A stretch of 64,000 nt of DNA from Streptomyces pilosus (GTDB taxonomy: Bacteria; Actinomycetota; Actinomycetes; Streptomycetales; Streptomycetaceae): NCBI RefSeq assembly GCF_014649835.1, contig NZ_BMTU01000006.1, positions 186,001 through 250,000 on the forward strand. The letters are read 5' to 3'. Shown here piece after piece: positions 24,268 through 32,713 of this stretch. Numbering within the stretch: the first letter of the stretch is position 1; the number at the start of each line of letters is the position of its first letter. The position numbers and the translations under genes were made by a program. The notes beneath the pieces are model-generated. The model was given only the letters and a program-made list of their open reading frames with translations. It was not told the DNA's origin and did not search any database.

Positions 24268-24310
24268 ACGGCCGGGGCCGTCCGCCGCGCCGGCGGGCGG
24301 CCCCGGCCGT
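24268..24310. terminator. Strong bidirectional hairpin between convergent genes
   Basis: ACGGCCGGGGCCG (24268-24280) pairs perfectly with CGGCCCCGGCCGT (24298-24310). The inner TCCGCC/GGCGGG adds six more pairs with one G-T. It starts 3 bases after the RsbW-like stop and lies 79 bases before the PPOX stop on the other strand. Confidence 0.8.
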
Positions 24311-24389
24311 CCCGGTGCCTCACACCGGTGCGCGGACGGGCACCTCGGCCGCCCCGAGGGCCGGGACGGCCGCCGCTCTCGCGCGCCGG

Positions 24390-24812
24390 TCAGCCGCCGG
24401 CCTGGTCGGTGTCCTTCATCGCGCCCCAGCCGTGCCAGCGGTCGACCTCGATCCAGCCGCTGACCCGGGCCCGTTCCCGGTCCGGGTACGGCTCCCCGGT
24501 GTACTGCCGGGACAGGCGGTCGATGTCCCGCAGGCCCTCGTCGTCGTACAGCTCGGGCACCCGGCCGATCAGGGTCACATGGGTGTACCAGTCGTCCCCG
24601 GCCAGGACGGTGAGGGTGACGCGCGGGTCGCGCCGGACGTGCTTCAGACGCACCCGGTCGCGATCGAAGTTGACGAGCGCGCGGCCGTCCTCCCAGAGGT
24701 ACCAGGTCGGGGTGGAGACCGGCGCGCCGTCGGAGCGGAGGGTGGCCATGACACAGGGGTTGGGCCTGCTCAGCAGGTCGTCGGCCGCGGACGGCAGCGG
24801 GGGCTTGGACAC
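24390..24812 (-). CDS. PPOX-class F420-dependent flavin-fold oxidoreductase
   Basis: A 140-residue split-barrel protein. NPCVMATLRSDGAPVSTPTWYLW at the start, RALVNFDRDRVRLKHVRRDPRV in the middle and GDDWYTHVTLIGRVPELYDDEGLRDID are the signature blocks of pyridoxamine-phosphate-oxidase-like enzymes that use coenzyme F420. The end, WIEVDRWHGWGAM, fits the same group. Such proteins reduce diverse electrophiles. The start is GTG. It is the last gene of a minus-strand run after a hydroxyacid dehydrogenase (45-base gap) and a ROK regulator, possibly one operon. Confidence 0.85.
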   Translation of the reverse strand: MSKPPLPSAADDLLSRPNPCVMATLRSDGAPVSTPTWYLWEDGRALVNFDRDRVRLKHVRRDPRVTLTVLAGDDWYTHVTLIGRVPELYDDEGLRDIDRLSRQYTGEPYPDRERARVSGWIEVDRWHGWGAMKDTDQAGG

Positions 24813-24857
24813 TACGGACTCCTCGGGGTCGCGGAGGGGTGGGCGGCGGGGCCCGGT

Positions 24858-25748
24858 TCAGGCGGCGGGCCCCTCGTCGAAGCCGGCGAAGTAGGCGGCG
24901 GCCATGTCCTCGTCGCCGTGGCCCAGACCGGCGGCCCGCTCCAGCCGTTCGGCGCTCGCGGCGGCGACGTCCAGGCGGACGCCGTGCTGTTCACCGGCCC
25001 GCACGATCAGTCTGGCGTCCTTGGCCGCGGTCGTCACGGCGAACTGGGCCGGGGAGAGTCTCCCGTCGAGGATCATCGCCGCCTTGGCGCGCAGATAGCC
25101 CATGTCGAGCGGCCCGCCGGCGACGAGGTCGAGGAAGCACTCGGGGGCGACGTCGAGGGCCTCGGCCAGGCCGAGGGTCTCACCGGCCGCGACGGTGACG
25201 GCGAGCACCCAGCTGTTGGCGACCAGTTTCAGGCGCGTCGCGCCGGCCGCCGCGCCGTCGTCACCGGCCCAGACGGTACGGGTGCCCACCGCGTCGAACA
25301 CCGGTGTCACCCGGTCCCGGCCCTCGGCGGGTCCGGCGGCGAGCACGGTCAGCTGCCCGGCCTCGGCCGGCCCGCGGGTGCCGAGGACCGGGGCGTCGTA
25401 GAAGAGCAGCCCGTGCTCGCGGGCGAAGCCGGCCAGTTCGGCGACGCCCTCGGTCCCCGCGGTGGTCGACTGGGCCCAGACGGTCCCCGGGCGCAGGGCC
25501 GGAGCGGCCCGGCGCATCGTGTCCAGGGTGGCGGGACCGTCGTGGAGCACGGTGAGCACGGCGTCCGCGGACTCGACCGCCTCGGCGGGAGTACCGGCGA
25601 CGTGCGCGCCGTCGGCGGCGAGCGGTTCGGCTTTGGCGCGGGTGCGGTTCCAGACCCGGACGGTGTGTCCCGCGCGGGCCAGGCTGCGGGCCATCGCCGC
25701 GCCCATGATGCCGGTTCCCAGGACACTGACGGTGAGCTGGTCGGTCAT
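24858..25748 (-). CDS. 3-hydroxyisobutyrate dehydrogenase-family NAD(P)-dependent oxidoreductase
   Basis: A 296-residue beta-hydroxyacid dehydrogenase. GTGIMG at 11-16 binds NAD(P), DAPVLGTRGPAEAGQLTVL at 118-136 is the substrate-binding block, and K174 in TRLKLVANSW is the catalytic lysine. The NPA-type C-terminal domain (GETLGLAEALDVAP, AKDARLIV) is complete. Family substrates include 3-hydroxyisobutyrate, tartronate semialdehyde, glyoxylate and succinic semialdehyde; the sequence does not choose among them. The ATG start has no close competitor. The ROK regulator gene begins the same-strand run 83 bases upstream and probably controls it. Confidence 0.88.
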   Translation of the reverse strand: MTDQLTVSVLGTGIMGAAMARSLARAGHTVRVWNRTRAKAEPLAADGAHVAGTPAEAVESADAVLTVLHDGPATLDTMRRAAPALRPGTVWAQSTTAGTEGVAELAGFAREHGLLFYDAPVLGTRGPAEAGQLTVLAAGPAEGRDRVTPVFDAVGTRTVWAGDDGAAAGATRLKLVANSWVLAVTVAAGETLGLAEALDVAPECFLDLVAGGPLDMGYLRAKAAMILDGRLSPAQFAVTTAAKDARLIVRAGEQHGVRLDVAAASAERLERAAGLGHGDEDMAAAYFAGFDEGPAA

Positions 25749-25831
25749 GAAGGTCGGCTTTCTGTGTGTCGGGGTCGTACGTCGTCCACGCCGGTGTCCT
25801 TCCCGCGCCGGGTCGATCCGGCGCCGGCGGG

Positions 25832-27073
25832 CTACTGGGCGAGTGCCCCCAGAGGGTCGTCCAGCACCGGCTGCCAGGCCAGTTCCGCCGCGCCCACCAG
25901 GCTGTTGTGGTCCAGGGTGCAGGCGAGGATGGGGACTCCACCGCTGCGGCCCCACAGGCTGCGGTCGGCGACGACGGCGCGCAGCCGGTCCGGGTCGGCC
26001 TCCAGGAGGGTGCGGTGCAGGCCGCCGAGGATGATCCGGTCCGGGTTGAGGATGTTGACCAGTCCGGCGAGGCCCAGCCCGAGCCGGTCGATCAGGGACT
26101 CGGTGGCGGCGCGCACCTCCGGGTCGTCGTACTGGCCGCGGATCAGGTCGTCCGCCTGCTTCAGCAGGGACATCTCCGGGCCCGGCGCGCGTCCCGCCGC
26201 GGTGAGCAGGGCCAGCGGGTCCGCCTCGACGTCGAGACACCCGCGGCTGCCGCAGTGGCAGGGACGGCCCTCGGGGTTGACGGCGAGGTGACCGACCTCC
26301 AGGGCGAGACCCGAACTGCCGGAGTGCAGACGGCCGTCCAGGACCAGCGCACCGCCCACGCCGCGGTGGCCGGTGGCCACGCACAGCAGGTCCCGCGAGC
26401 CCCGGCCGGCGCCGTGCCGGTGTTCGGCGAGGGCGGCGAGGTTGACGTCGTTGGCCGCGAAGGCGGGCCCCTCCAGACCGGCAGCGCGCACCTGCTCGGC
26501 GAAGATCTCCCGCACCGGGGCCCCGGCGGGCCAGGCCAGGTGCAGGGGGTTGAGGGCGAGCCCCTCGGGCTCGGCCACCGCCGACGGGACGGCGAGCCCC
26601 GCCCCCACACACCGCCGCCCGGTTTCCCGCAGCAGGTCGGCGCCGGCCGCGACGACGGACCCGAGGACCTTCGCCGGGTCGGCGTCGACGACCTCGCAGC
26701 CGGGGGCCGTGGCGACGATACGGCCGCCGAGGCCCACCAGCGCGGCCCGGAAACCGTCGGAGTGCACCTGCGCGGCGAGCGCGACGGGCCCTTCCTCCGC
26801 GACGGAGAGCCGGTGCGAGGGGCGCCCCTGCGAACCGCCCGCCGCTCCGGGACGGGCGTCCACCCTGATCAGTCCCAGCGCCTCCAGCTCGGCGGCGACC
26901 GCTCCGGCCGTCGCGCGGGTGACGCCGAGCTCGGCGGTGAGCACCGCGCGGGTCGGCGCGCGCCCGGTGTGCACGAGCTCGAGGGCGGGTCCGAGCGCGC
27001 CGCGCCCCCGGTCCAGCCGCGTCCTCGAGGTGGTCCCTTCCCCCGCCGGCCGGGGGTCCGCCTTCCCGCTCAT
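25832..27073 (-). CDS. ROK-family transcriptional regulator
   Basis: A 413-residue ROK repressor type. An N-terminal winged helix spans about 26-72 (LELVHTGRAPTRAVLTAELG, VTRATAGAVAAELEALG). The sugar-kinase-like domain follows, with ND at 209-210 (AANDVN), the ExGH motif E259-V-G-H262 and the zinc site PCHCGSRGC at 271-279. The ATP-binding DIGGT motif is absent, as expected for a regulator rather than a kinase. These proteins usually repress sugar uptake and catabolic genes. The genes downstream on the same strand encode a hydroxyacid dehydrogenase and a PPOX protein, so a sugar-acid ligand is plausible. Confidence 0.9.
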   Translation of the reverse strand: MSGKADPRPAGEGTTSRTRLDRGRGALGPALELVHTGRAPTRAVLTAELGVTRATAGAVAAELEALGLIRVDARPGAAGGSQGRPSHRLSVAEEGPVALAAQVHSDGFRAALVGLGGRIVATAPGCEVVDADPAKVLGSVVAAGADLLRETGRRCVGAGLAVPSAVAEPEGLALNPLHLAWPAGAPVREIFAEQVRAAGLEGPAFAANDVNLAALAEHRHGAGRGSRDLLCVATGHRGVGGALVLDGRLHSGSSGLALEVGHLAVNPEGRPCHCGSRGCLDVEADPLALLTAAGRAPGPEMSLLKQADDLIRGQYDDPEVRAATESLIDRLGLGLAGLVNILNPDRIILGGLHRTLLEADPDRLRAVVADRSLWGRSGGVPILACTLDHNSLVGAAELAWQPVLDDPLGALAQ

Positions 27074-27109
27074 GAGGGCGAGTCTCCCATGATCCGTAAG
27101 CGGCGCGGG

Positions 27110-27760
27110 CTACCGGCCGCTGACCCGGAGCGTGATGTTCAGCCGTCCGGTCAGCCCCAGCTCCGGCGGCCCGGTGCCCGTGTGCACCCGGGGCACGCCG
27201 TGGTACGCGAGCCGGGACGGCCCGCCGAAGACGAACAGGTCACCGCTGCGCAGTTCCACGTCCGTGTAGGGGCGGGCCCGCGTTCCGGGGTTGCCGAAGC
27301 GGAAGACGCAGGTGTCGCCGAGGCTCAGCGACACCACGGGGGCCTGCGACTTCTCGTCGCTGTCGCGGTGCATGCCCATGCGGGCGTCGGCGTCGTAGAA
27401 GTTGACCAGCGCGATGTCGTACGCGGGCCCCCGGGCGGGGTCGTCGCCGAACGCGTCGGCCACGGCCCGGCGGCCCAGTTCACCGAGCCGCGCGGGGAAG
27501 GGCTTCACCGGCGCGCCGTCCCCGTCGACGACGGTGCGGGCGTAGCCGTAGGGGTACCAGTGCCATCCCAGGCACACCTGCCGGGCGGTCATGGCGCCGC
27601 CGCCGGGCGTGCGCACGGTACGCAGTCCCGCGGGCGGCCGTGCCCACGCCCTGCACGCTTCCAGCAGCTCGCGCTGTTCCCGTGCGTCCAGCCAGTCCGG
27701 CACGTGCACGGCGCCCGGCGCGATCTCGCACGGGGCCCTGGGGAACAGCTCGGCGTCCAT
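27110..27760 (-). CDS. alkB: AlkB-family Fe(II)/2-oxoglutarate dioxygenase
   Basis: A 216-residue dioxygenase. Iron ligands are H131 and D133 (GMHRDSD) and H187 (AYHGV). R206 and R212 in the C-terminal RLNITLR hold 2-oxoglutarate and the substrate, and NFYDADARMG precedes the HxD. LGWHWYPYGY matches the nucleotide-recognition lid of E. coli AlkB, so oxidative repair of N-alkylated bases such as 1-methyladenine is likely. ATG 27760 follows GAGGATGGGGG. It is divergent from the RlmG-like methyltransferase gene (55 bp between starts), which carries GGATAGCCTGG, a likely -10 for the plus-strand gene. Confidence 0.9.
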   Translation of the reverse strand: MDAELFPRAPCEIAPGAVHVPDWLDAREQRELLEACRAWARPPAGLRTVRTPGGGAMTARQVCLGWHWYPYGYARTVVDGDGAPVKPFPARLGELGRRAVADAFGDDPARGPAYDIALVNFYDADARMGMHRDSDEKSQAPVVSLSLGDTCVFRFGNPGTRARPYTDVELRSGDLFVFGGPSRLAYHGVPRVHTGTGPPELGLTGRLNITLRVSGR

Positions 27761-27815
27761 GCCCCCATCCTCCCCGGAACCCGCCGGAGCGGTGCTCGGA
27801 TAGCCTGGCCGGACG

Positions 27816-28961
27816 ATGAACGACCGTATGACGACTCCGTGGGGCGAGCGGGTGCTGGCCCGGTTCCCCGAGGACCCGCGGGACAGGCTGCGTGCCTGGG
27901 ACGCCTCCGACGAGTATCTCCTCAGGCACCTCGCCGACCGGCAGGTCCCGCTGTCCGGCACGGTCGTGGTCGTCGGCGACCGCTGGGGCGCGCTGGTCAC
28001 GGCGCTCGCGGAGCACCGACCGGCGCAGATCACCGACTCCTGGCTCGGTCAGGAGGCAACCCGCGCGAACCTCGCCCGCAACGGCGTCGGCCCCGGCGCG
28101 GTGCGGCTCCTCACCACGCAGGACCCGCCGCCGGAGCGGATCGACGTGCTGCTGGTGCGCGTGCCGAAGAGCCTGGCGCTGCTGGAGGACCAGCTGCTGC
28201 GGCTGGCGCCGGCGGTGCACGGGGACACCGTCGTCGTCGGCACGGGCATGGTGAAGGAGATCCACACCTCCACCCTGAACCTCTTCGAGCGGATCCTGGG
28301 CCCGACGAGGACCTCGCTCGCCGAGAAGAAGGCGCGGCTGGTGTTCTGCACACCGAATCCCGCGTCGGTCCGCCCCGACAACCCCTGGCCGTACCGCTAC
28401 ACGCTGCCCGGGGACGTGGGGCCGGTCTCCGGACGGACGGTCGTCAATCACGCGGGGGTCTTCTGCGCGGACCGTCTCGACATCGGCACCCGGTTCTTCC
28501 TGAAGCACCTGCCCGCCGGCCCGGAGGGCGGCCGGGTGGTGGACCTGGGCTGCGGCAACGGTGTGCTCGGCACGGCGATGGCGCTGGCCGATCCGCGGGC
28601 CGAGGTGCTGTTCGTGGACGAGTCCTTCCAGGCGGTGGCGTCGGCGGAGGCCACCCACCGGGAGAACGGCGCGCCCGGGCACGCCGAGTTCCGGGTCGGC
28701 GACGGCCTGTCGGGCGTGCCGGCCGGCAGTGTCGACCTGGTGCTCAACAACCCGCCCTTCCATTCGCACCAGGCGACCACCGACGCCACGGCCCGGCGGA
28801 TGTTCGCCGGCGCCCGCCGCGCCCTGCGCCCGGGCGGTGAGCTGTGGGTGATCGGCAACCGGCACCTGGGGTACCACGTGCAGCTGCGGCGGCTGTTCGG
28901 CAACAGCCGGGTGGTGGCGAGCGATCCGAAGTTCGTGGTGCTGCGGGCCGTGAGGCGGTAG
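27816..28961 (+). CDS. rlmG: RlmG/RsmC-like rRNA guanine-N2 methyltransferase
   Basis: A 381-residue protein built of two methyltransferase-like halves, as in RlmG and RsmC. The N-terminal half (GTVVVVGDRWGALVTALAE) has a degenerate cofactor site. The C-terminal half carries VVDLGCGNGVLG near 241-252 and the NNPPFH catalytic motif near 311-316. NPPF marks enzymes that methylate exocyclic guanine amines. RlmG modifies G1835 of 23S rRNA in E. coli. The assignment to rlmG rather than rsmC rests on length and N-terminal style, so the target is moderately certain. It converges with the aldolase gene, one base apart. Confidence 0.82.
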   Translation: MNDRMTTPWGERVLARFPEDPRDRLRAWDASDEYLLRHLADRQVPLSGTVVVVGDRWGALVTALAEHRPAQITDSWLGQEATRANLARNGVGPGAVRLLTTQDPPPERIDVLLVRVPKSLALLEDQLLRLAPAVHGDTVVVGTGMVKEIHTSTLNLFERILGPTRTSLAEKKARLVFCTPNPASVRPDNPWPYRYTLPGDVGPVSGRTVVNHAGVFCADRLDIGTRFFLKHLPAGPEGGRVVDLGCGNGVLGTAMALADPRAEVLFVDESFQAVASAEATHRENGAPGHAEFRVGDGLSGVPAGSVDLVLNNPPFHSHQATTDATARRMFAGARRALRPGGELWVIGNRHLGYHVQLRRLFGNSRVVASDPKFVVLRAVRR

Positions 28962-28962
28962 C

Positions 28963-29820
28963 TCAGCGCACGGCCCCCAGGGCCCGGATGGTCCCGGCCA
29001 CCGCCCGGGTCATCGCGTCCCGGCCCACGGTGAGGTAGCCGCGGGAGTCGACGGCCTCGGGGTGGGCGGTGAGGTACTCCCTGACGGCGCCGGTCATGGC
29101 GATGTTCAGGGCGGTCCCGACGTTGACCTTGGCGATGCCGCCGGTGACGGCCGCGGCGAGTTCGTCGTCGGGGAGGCCGGAGGAACCGTGCAGGACGAGG
29201 GGGACGTCCAGGGCGGCGGCCAGCCGCTTGAGCAGGGCGTGGTCGACGGCCGCGGTGCGGGTGGTCATGGCGTGGGTGGTGCCGACGGCGACGGCGAGGG
29301 CGTCCACGCCGGAGTCGGCGACGAAGGCGCACGCCCGGTCGGGGTCGGTACGGGCGCCCGGGGCGTGGGCGTCCGGCACGGGCTGTCCGGCCTTGCCGCC
29401 GATCTCCCCCAGCTCGGCCTCGATCCACAGTCCCCGGGCGTGGGCCCAGTCGACGGCTGCCCGGGTGGCGCTGAGGTTGTCGGCGTAGGGCAGCCGGGCG
29501 GCGTCGTACATCACGGAGGAGAAACCGGCGTCCGGCGCCTGGCGCAGCAGGGCGTCGCTCTGCACGTGGTCGAGGTGCAGCGCGACGGGAACGGCCGCGC
29601 GCTCGGCGGCGGCGACGGCGGCGCGGGCGAGCGGGAGCAGCCGGCCCTGGCGGAACCTGACGGCGTTCTCGCTGACCTGGAGGACGACGGGGGCGTCCAC
29701 GGTCTCGGCTCCGGCGATGACGGCCTCGACGTGTTCGAGGGTGATGATGTTGAACGAGGCGACCGCTGAACGGGCGGCGGCGGCACGGGCGACGAGTTCG
29801 CCGGTGGAGGTGAGGGGCAC
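28963..29820 (-). CDS. Class II fructose/tagatose-bisphosphate aldolase family enzyme
   Basis: A 285-residue zinc aldolase. LHLDHVQ (D84, H85) gives the catalytic Asp and a zinc His, VMYDAARLPYADN the following loop, EAELGEIGG near 135-143 the conserved Glu loop, GTTHAM and LHGSSG the remaining zinc and phosphate-binding sites. The length is nearer KbaY/GatY (tagatose-1,6-bisphosphate) than housekeeping Fba, which is about 340 residues. The usual GNVHG is replaced by GTTHA. It is downstream of the SIS gene (20-base gap, same strand), the agaY/agaS-like arrangement of amino-sugar catabolism. Confidence 0.85.
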   Translation of the reverse strand: MPLTSTGELVARAAAARSAVASFNIITLEHVEAVIAGAETVDAPVVLQVSENAVRFRQGRLLPLARAAVAAAERAAVPVALHLDHVQSDALLRQAPDAGFSSVMYDAARLPYADNLSATRAAVDWAHARGLWIEAELGEIGGKAGQPVPDAHAPGARTDPDRACAFVADSGVDALAVAVGTTHAMTTRTAAVDHALLKRLAAALDVPLVLHGSSGLPDDELAAAVTGGIAKVNVGTALNIAMTGAVREYLTAHPEAVDSRGYLTVGRDAMTRAVAGTIRALGAVR

Positions 29821-29840
29821 GGTCCGGCCTTTCCGGCGGG

Positions 29841-30722
29841 TCAGGGGGCGAGGACGACCGAGCGGGTGAGGTGGCGGGGCCGGTCGGGGTCCAGCCCGCG
29901 GGCCGCGGCGACGGCGACGGCGAGACGCTGGACGCGGACGAGTTCGGCGAGCGGGTCGAGGGTGCCCTCGATCCAGCGTCCTCCGGTGTCACGGACCTGC
30001 GCGGCCAGTCCCTCGGGGGCGTCCCCGATCATCCAGGTCGCCGTGGAGGCGGTGCTGATGCTGATGGGTCCGTGCCGGTACTCCATGGCCGGGTAGGCCT
30101 CGGTCCAGGCCAGTGCCGCCTCGCGCATCTTCAGTCCGGCCTCGTGGGCCAGCCCGACCGTCCAGCCGCGGCCGAGGAAGGTGAACTGGGCACACTCCAC
30201 GAGTCCTTCGGGCAGCGGGGTGTCGAGGGCCGTGCGCGCGTCGTCGACGACCGCTTCGGTGTGCAGGCCCAGGTGGGCGCGGAGCAGGGTGAGGGCGGTG
30301 GTGGCGAACCGGGTCTGCACGACGGAGCGTTCGTCGGCGTGGTCGAGGACGACGGTGTCGTCGGCGAGGGACAGCACGGGGGTGGCCGGGTCGGCGGTGA
30401 GCGCGGTGGTGCGCGTACGGCCCTTCAGCCGGCCCAGCAGGTCCAGGACTTCGGTGGTGGTGCCGGAACGGGTGAGGGCGACGACACGGTCGTAGGCGCG
30501 GTGGTGGGGGAACTCGGAGGCGGCGAAGGCGTCGGTCTCGCCCTGGCCCGCGCCCTCGCGGAGGGCGGCGGCGGCCTGCGCCATGAAGTACGACGTGCCG
30601 CAGCCGACCACGGCGACCCGCTCCCCCGGGGCCGGCAGGACCGGGGCGTGTGCCCTGGCCTGTCCGGCGGCGCGCCGCCAGCACTCGGGCTGACTGTTCA
30701 GTTCGTCCTCGACGTGCGTCAT
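29841..30722 (-). CDS. Double-SIS-domain sugar isomerase/deaminase (AgaS-like)
   Basis: A 293-residue protein. VAVVGCGTSYFMAQAAA near 37-53 is the first SIS phosphosugar loop, VALTRSGTTTEVLDLL the second loop of that domain, and TFLGRGWTVGLAHEAGLKMREAALAWTEAYPAMEYRHGP the second SIS domain with its catalytic E-x-R-HGP ending. GlmS-type SIS proteins isomerise or deaminate amino-sugar phosphates; AgaS deaminates galactosamine-6-phosphate. It precedes the ketose-bisphosphate aldolase gene, consistent with one catabolic operon. I use ATG 30722; ATG 30734 has no ribosome site. An elaborate palindromic operator lies just upstream. Confidence 0.85.
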   Translation of the reverse strand: MTHVEDELNSQPECWRRAAGQARAHAPVLPAPGERVAVVGCGTSYFMAQAAAALREGAGQGETDAFAASEFPHHRAYDRVVALTRSGTTTEVLDLLGRLKGRTRTTALTADPATPVLSLADDTVVLDHADERSVVQTRFATTALTLLRAHLGLHTEAVVDDARTALDTPLPEGLVECAQFTFLGRGWTVGLAHEAGLKMREAALAWTEAYPAMEYRHGPISISTASTATWMIGDAPEGLAAQVRDTGGRWIEGTLDPLAELVRVQRLAVAVAAARGLDPDRPRHLTRSVVLAP

Positions 30723-30741
30723 CCGGCACCCCATGGCTCGA

Positions 30742-30783
30742 TGATTGTTCTTGCAAGATAGAGGCACCTTTCGAGCACAATCA
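30742..30783 (-). promoter_or_regulatory. Operator region of the SIS/aldolase operon
   Basis: TGATTGT (30742-30748) and ACAATCA (30777-30783) form an inverted repeat flanking a perfect 10-bp palindrome TCTTGCAAGA (30749-30758). The stretch is far more A/T-rich than its surroundings and lies 20-60 bases before the SIS start. A sugar-phosphate repressor of DeoR, GntR or LacI type is the likely binder; which one is not shown. Confidence 0.6.
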
Positions 30784-30875
30784 AGCACTCTGCGCCGAGG
30801 TTCCGTCCCGGACCTAGGCTGGACGGAAGCGGCGTCGCGGGTGACGGTGCGCGCCGCCGGCCCAGGGAGGCTGCG

Positions 30876-32711
30876 ATGGACGGGACGGCGAGCCAGCGGG
30901 ACACGGCCGCGCGGCCGAGGTACACGCCGATCGCCGATCACGGGCTGATCGGTGATCTGCGCAGCGCGGCGCTGGTGGGCACGGACGGCACGATCGACTG
31001 GTACTGCTGCCCGTCCTTCGACTCCCCGAGCGTGTTCGCCGCGATCCTGGACGCCGAACGGGGTGGCTGCTTCGAGCTCGCCGCGGCCGTGCCGGCGCAC
31101 ACCAAGCAGTTCTACTTCCCGGACACCAACGTGCTGATCACCCGGTTCTTCACCGGGGACGGCGTCGGCGAGGTGCAGGACTTCATTCCCACCGACGGCG
31201 AGTCGGCGACGGAGCGTCCGCACCGGCTGATCCGGCGGGTGCTGTGCGTCCGCGGCTCCGTGCCGTTCACGACGCGGGTGGCCCCGCGCTTCGGCTACGG
31301 CGCCCACCCGCACACCGTGCGGCTGACCGGGGACGTCGCGGTCTTCGCATCCCGGGACCTGTCCCTCGCGCTCACCTCGACCGTCCCGCTGGAGGCCGCG
31401 GGGGCGGACGTGCGGGCCGATTTCAAGCTGGCCGAGGGCGACACGGCGGTGCTCACCCTGGACCAGTTCGACGGGGGCGCGCCACCGGGCCGGTGCGAGT
31501 GCGGGGAGGCGGAGCGGGAGTTCGCCGCGACCGTGGCGTACTGGAGGCGCTGGCTGTCCTCCTCGCGGTACCGGGGCCGCTGGCGCGAGATGGTGCACCG
31601 CTCCGCCCTCACGCTGAAACTGCTCACCTACGCGCCGACGGGTGCCATCGTCGCGGCGCCCACCACGAGCCTGCCCGAGGACATCGGCGGGGAACGCAAC
31701 TGGGACTACCGGTACGTGTGGGTGCGCGACGCGGCGTTCTGTGTGTACGCGCTGCTGCGGCTGGGCTTCACCGAGGAGGCGGAGGCGTTCATGGCGTTCG
31801 TCTCCCGGCACATCAGTCCCGGGGACCACAAGGCGTCCGGTCCGCTGCAGATCATGTACGGGATCGACGGCCGGACCGACCTCACGGAGCAGGAACTGGG
31901 TCATCTGGAGGGCCATCACGGCTCGGTGCCGGTCCGGATCGGCAACGCCGCGGCCGACCAGTTGCAGCTCGACATCTACGGTGCGCTCGTGGACTCCGTC
32001 TACCTGTACGACAAGTGGGCCGAGCCGGTCTCCAGCGAGCAGTGGGACCATGTGACGGCGCTGGTGGACTGGGTGTGCGCGCACTGGGACCAGCCGGACG
32101 AGGGCATCTGGGAGACGCGGGGCGGGCGGCAGTCCTTCCTGTACTCGCGGCTGATGTGCTGGGTGGCGATCGAGCGGGCCATCCGGATGGCGAACCGGCG
32201 CGGCCTGCCGGCCGACCTCGCCCGCTGGCAGGCGAGCAGGGACACGATCTACCGGCGGATCATGAGCGCCGGCTGGTCCGAGGCGCGGCAGGCGTTCCTG
32301 CAGCACGAGGACGGGGACGTGCTGGACGCCGCGGTCCTGATGATGCCGATGGCGAAGTTCATCGCGCCGACCGACCCGAAGTGGCTCTCCACGCTCGACT
32401 CCCTCACCGAGGACCTGGTGTCCGACTCACTGGTCTACCGCTACGACCCGCGGACGAGCCCCGACGGGCTGCACGGCGCCGAGGGCACGTTCTCCATCTG
32501 CTCGTTCTGGTACGTCGAGGCGCTGACCCGGGCCGGACGGCTCGACGAGGCGGCCCTCGCCTTCGAGAAGATGCTGACCTACGGCAACCATCTCGGGCTG
32601 TACGCCGAGCAGATCGGCCACACCGGGGAGCAACTGGGCAACTTCCCGCAGGCCTTCACGCATCTGTCGCTGATCAGCGCCGCGTTCAACCTGGACCGCG
32701 CCCTGGGCTGA
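30876..32711 (+). CDS. Glycoside hydrolase family 15 protein (glucoamylase/trehalase-like)
   Basis: A 611-residue cytoplasmic enzyme with no signal peptide. The N-terminal GH15 beta-sandwich begins YTPIADHGLIGDLRSAALV and has GTIDWYCCPSFDSPSVFAA. The (alpha/alpha)6 barrel carries LPEDIGGERNWDYR then YVWVRDA near 268-288 and, near the end, YAEQIGHTGEQLGNFPQAFTH, where the Glu residues are the acid/base pair region. Actinobacterial cytosolic GH15 proteins of this length include trehalases and glucan glucohydrolases, so trehalose turnover is possible. The GH15 start is 154 bases from the divergent SIS gene. It converges with the copper-linked gene, 2 bases apart. Confidence 0.9.
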   Translation: MDGTASQRDTAARPRYTPIADHGLIGDLRSAALVGTDGTIDWYCCPSFDSPSVFAAILDAERGGCFELAAAVPAHTKQFYFPDTNVLITRFFTGDGVGEVQDFIPTDGESATERPHRLIRRVLCVRGSVPFTTRVAPRFGYGAHPHTVRLTGDVAVFASRDLSLALTSTVPLEAAGADVRADFKLAEGDTAVLTLDQFDGGAPPGRCECGEAEREFAATVAYWRRWLSSSRYRGRWREMVHRSALTLKLLTYAPTGAIVAAPTTSLPEDIGGERNWDYRYVWVRDAAFCVYALLRLGFTEEAEAFMAFVSRHISPGDHKASGPLQIMYGIDGRTDLTEQELGHLEGHHGSVPVRIGNAAADQLQLDIYGALVDSVYLYDKWAEPVSSEQWDHVTALVDWVCAHWDQPDEGIWETRGGRQSFLYSRLMCWVAIERAIRMANRRGLPADLARWQASRDTIYRRIMSAGWSEARQAFLQHEDGDVLDAAVLMMPMAKFIAPTDPKWLSTLDSLTEDLVSDSLVYRYDPRTSPDGLHGAEGTFSICSFWYVEALTRAGRLDEAALAFEKMLTYGNHLGLYAEQIGHTGEQLGNFPQAFTHLSLISAAFNLDRALG

Positions 32712-32713
32712 GC

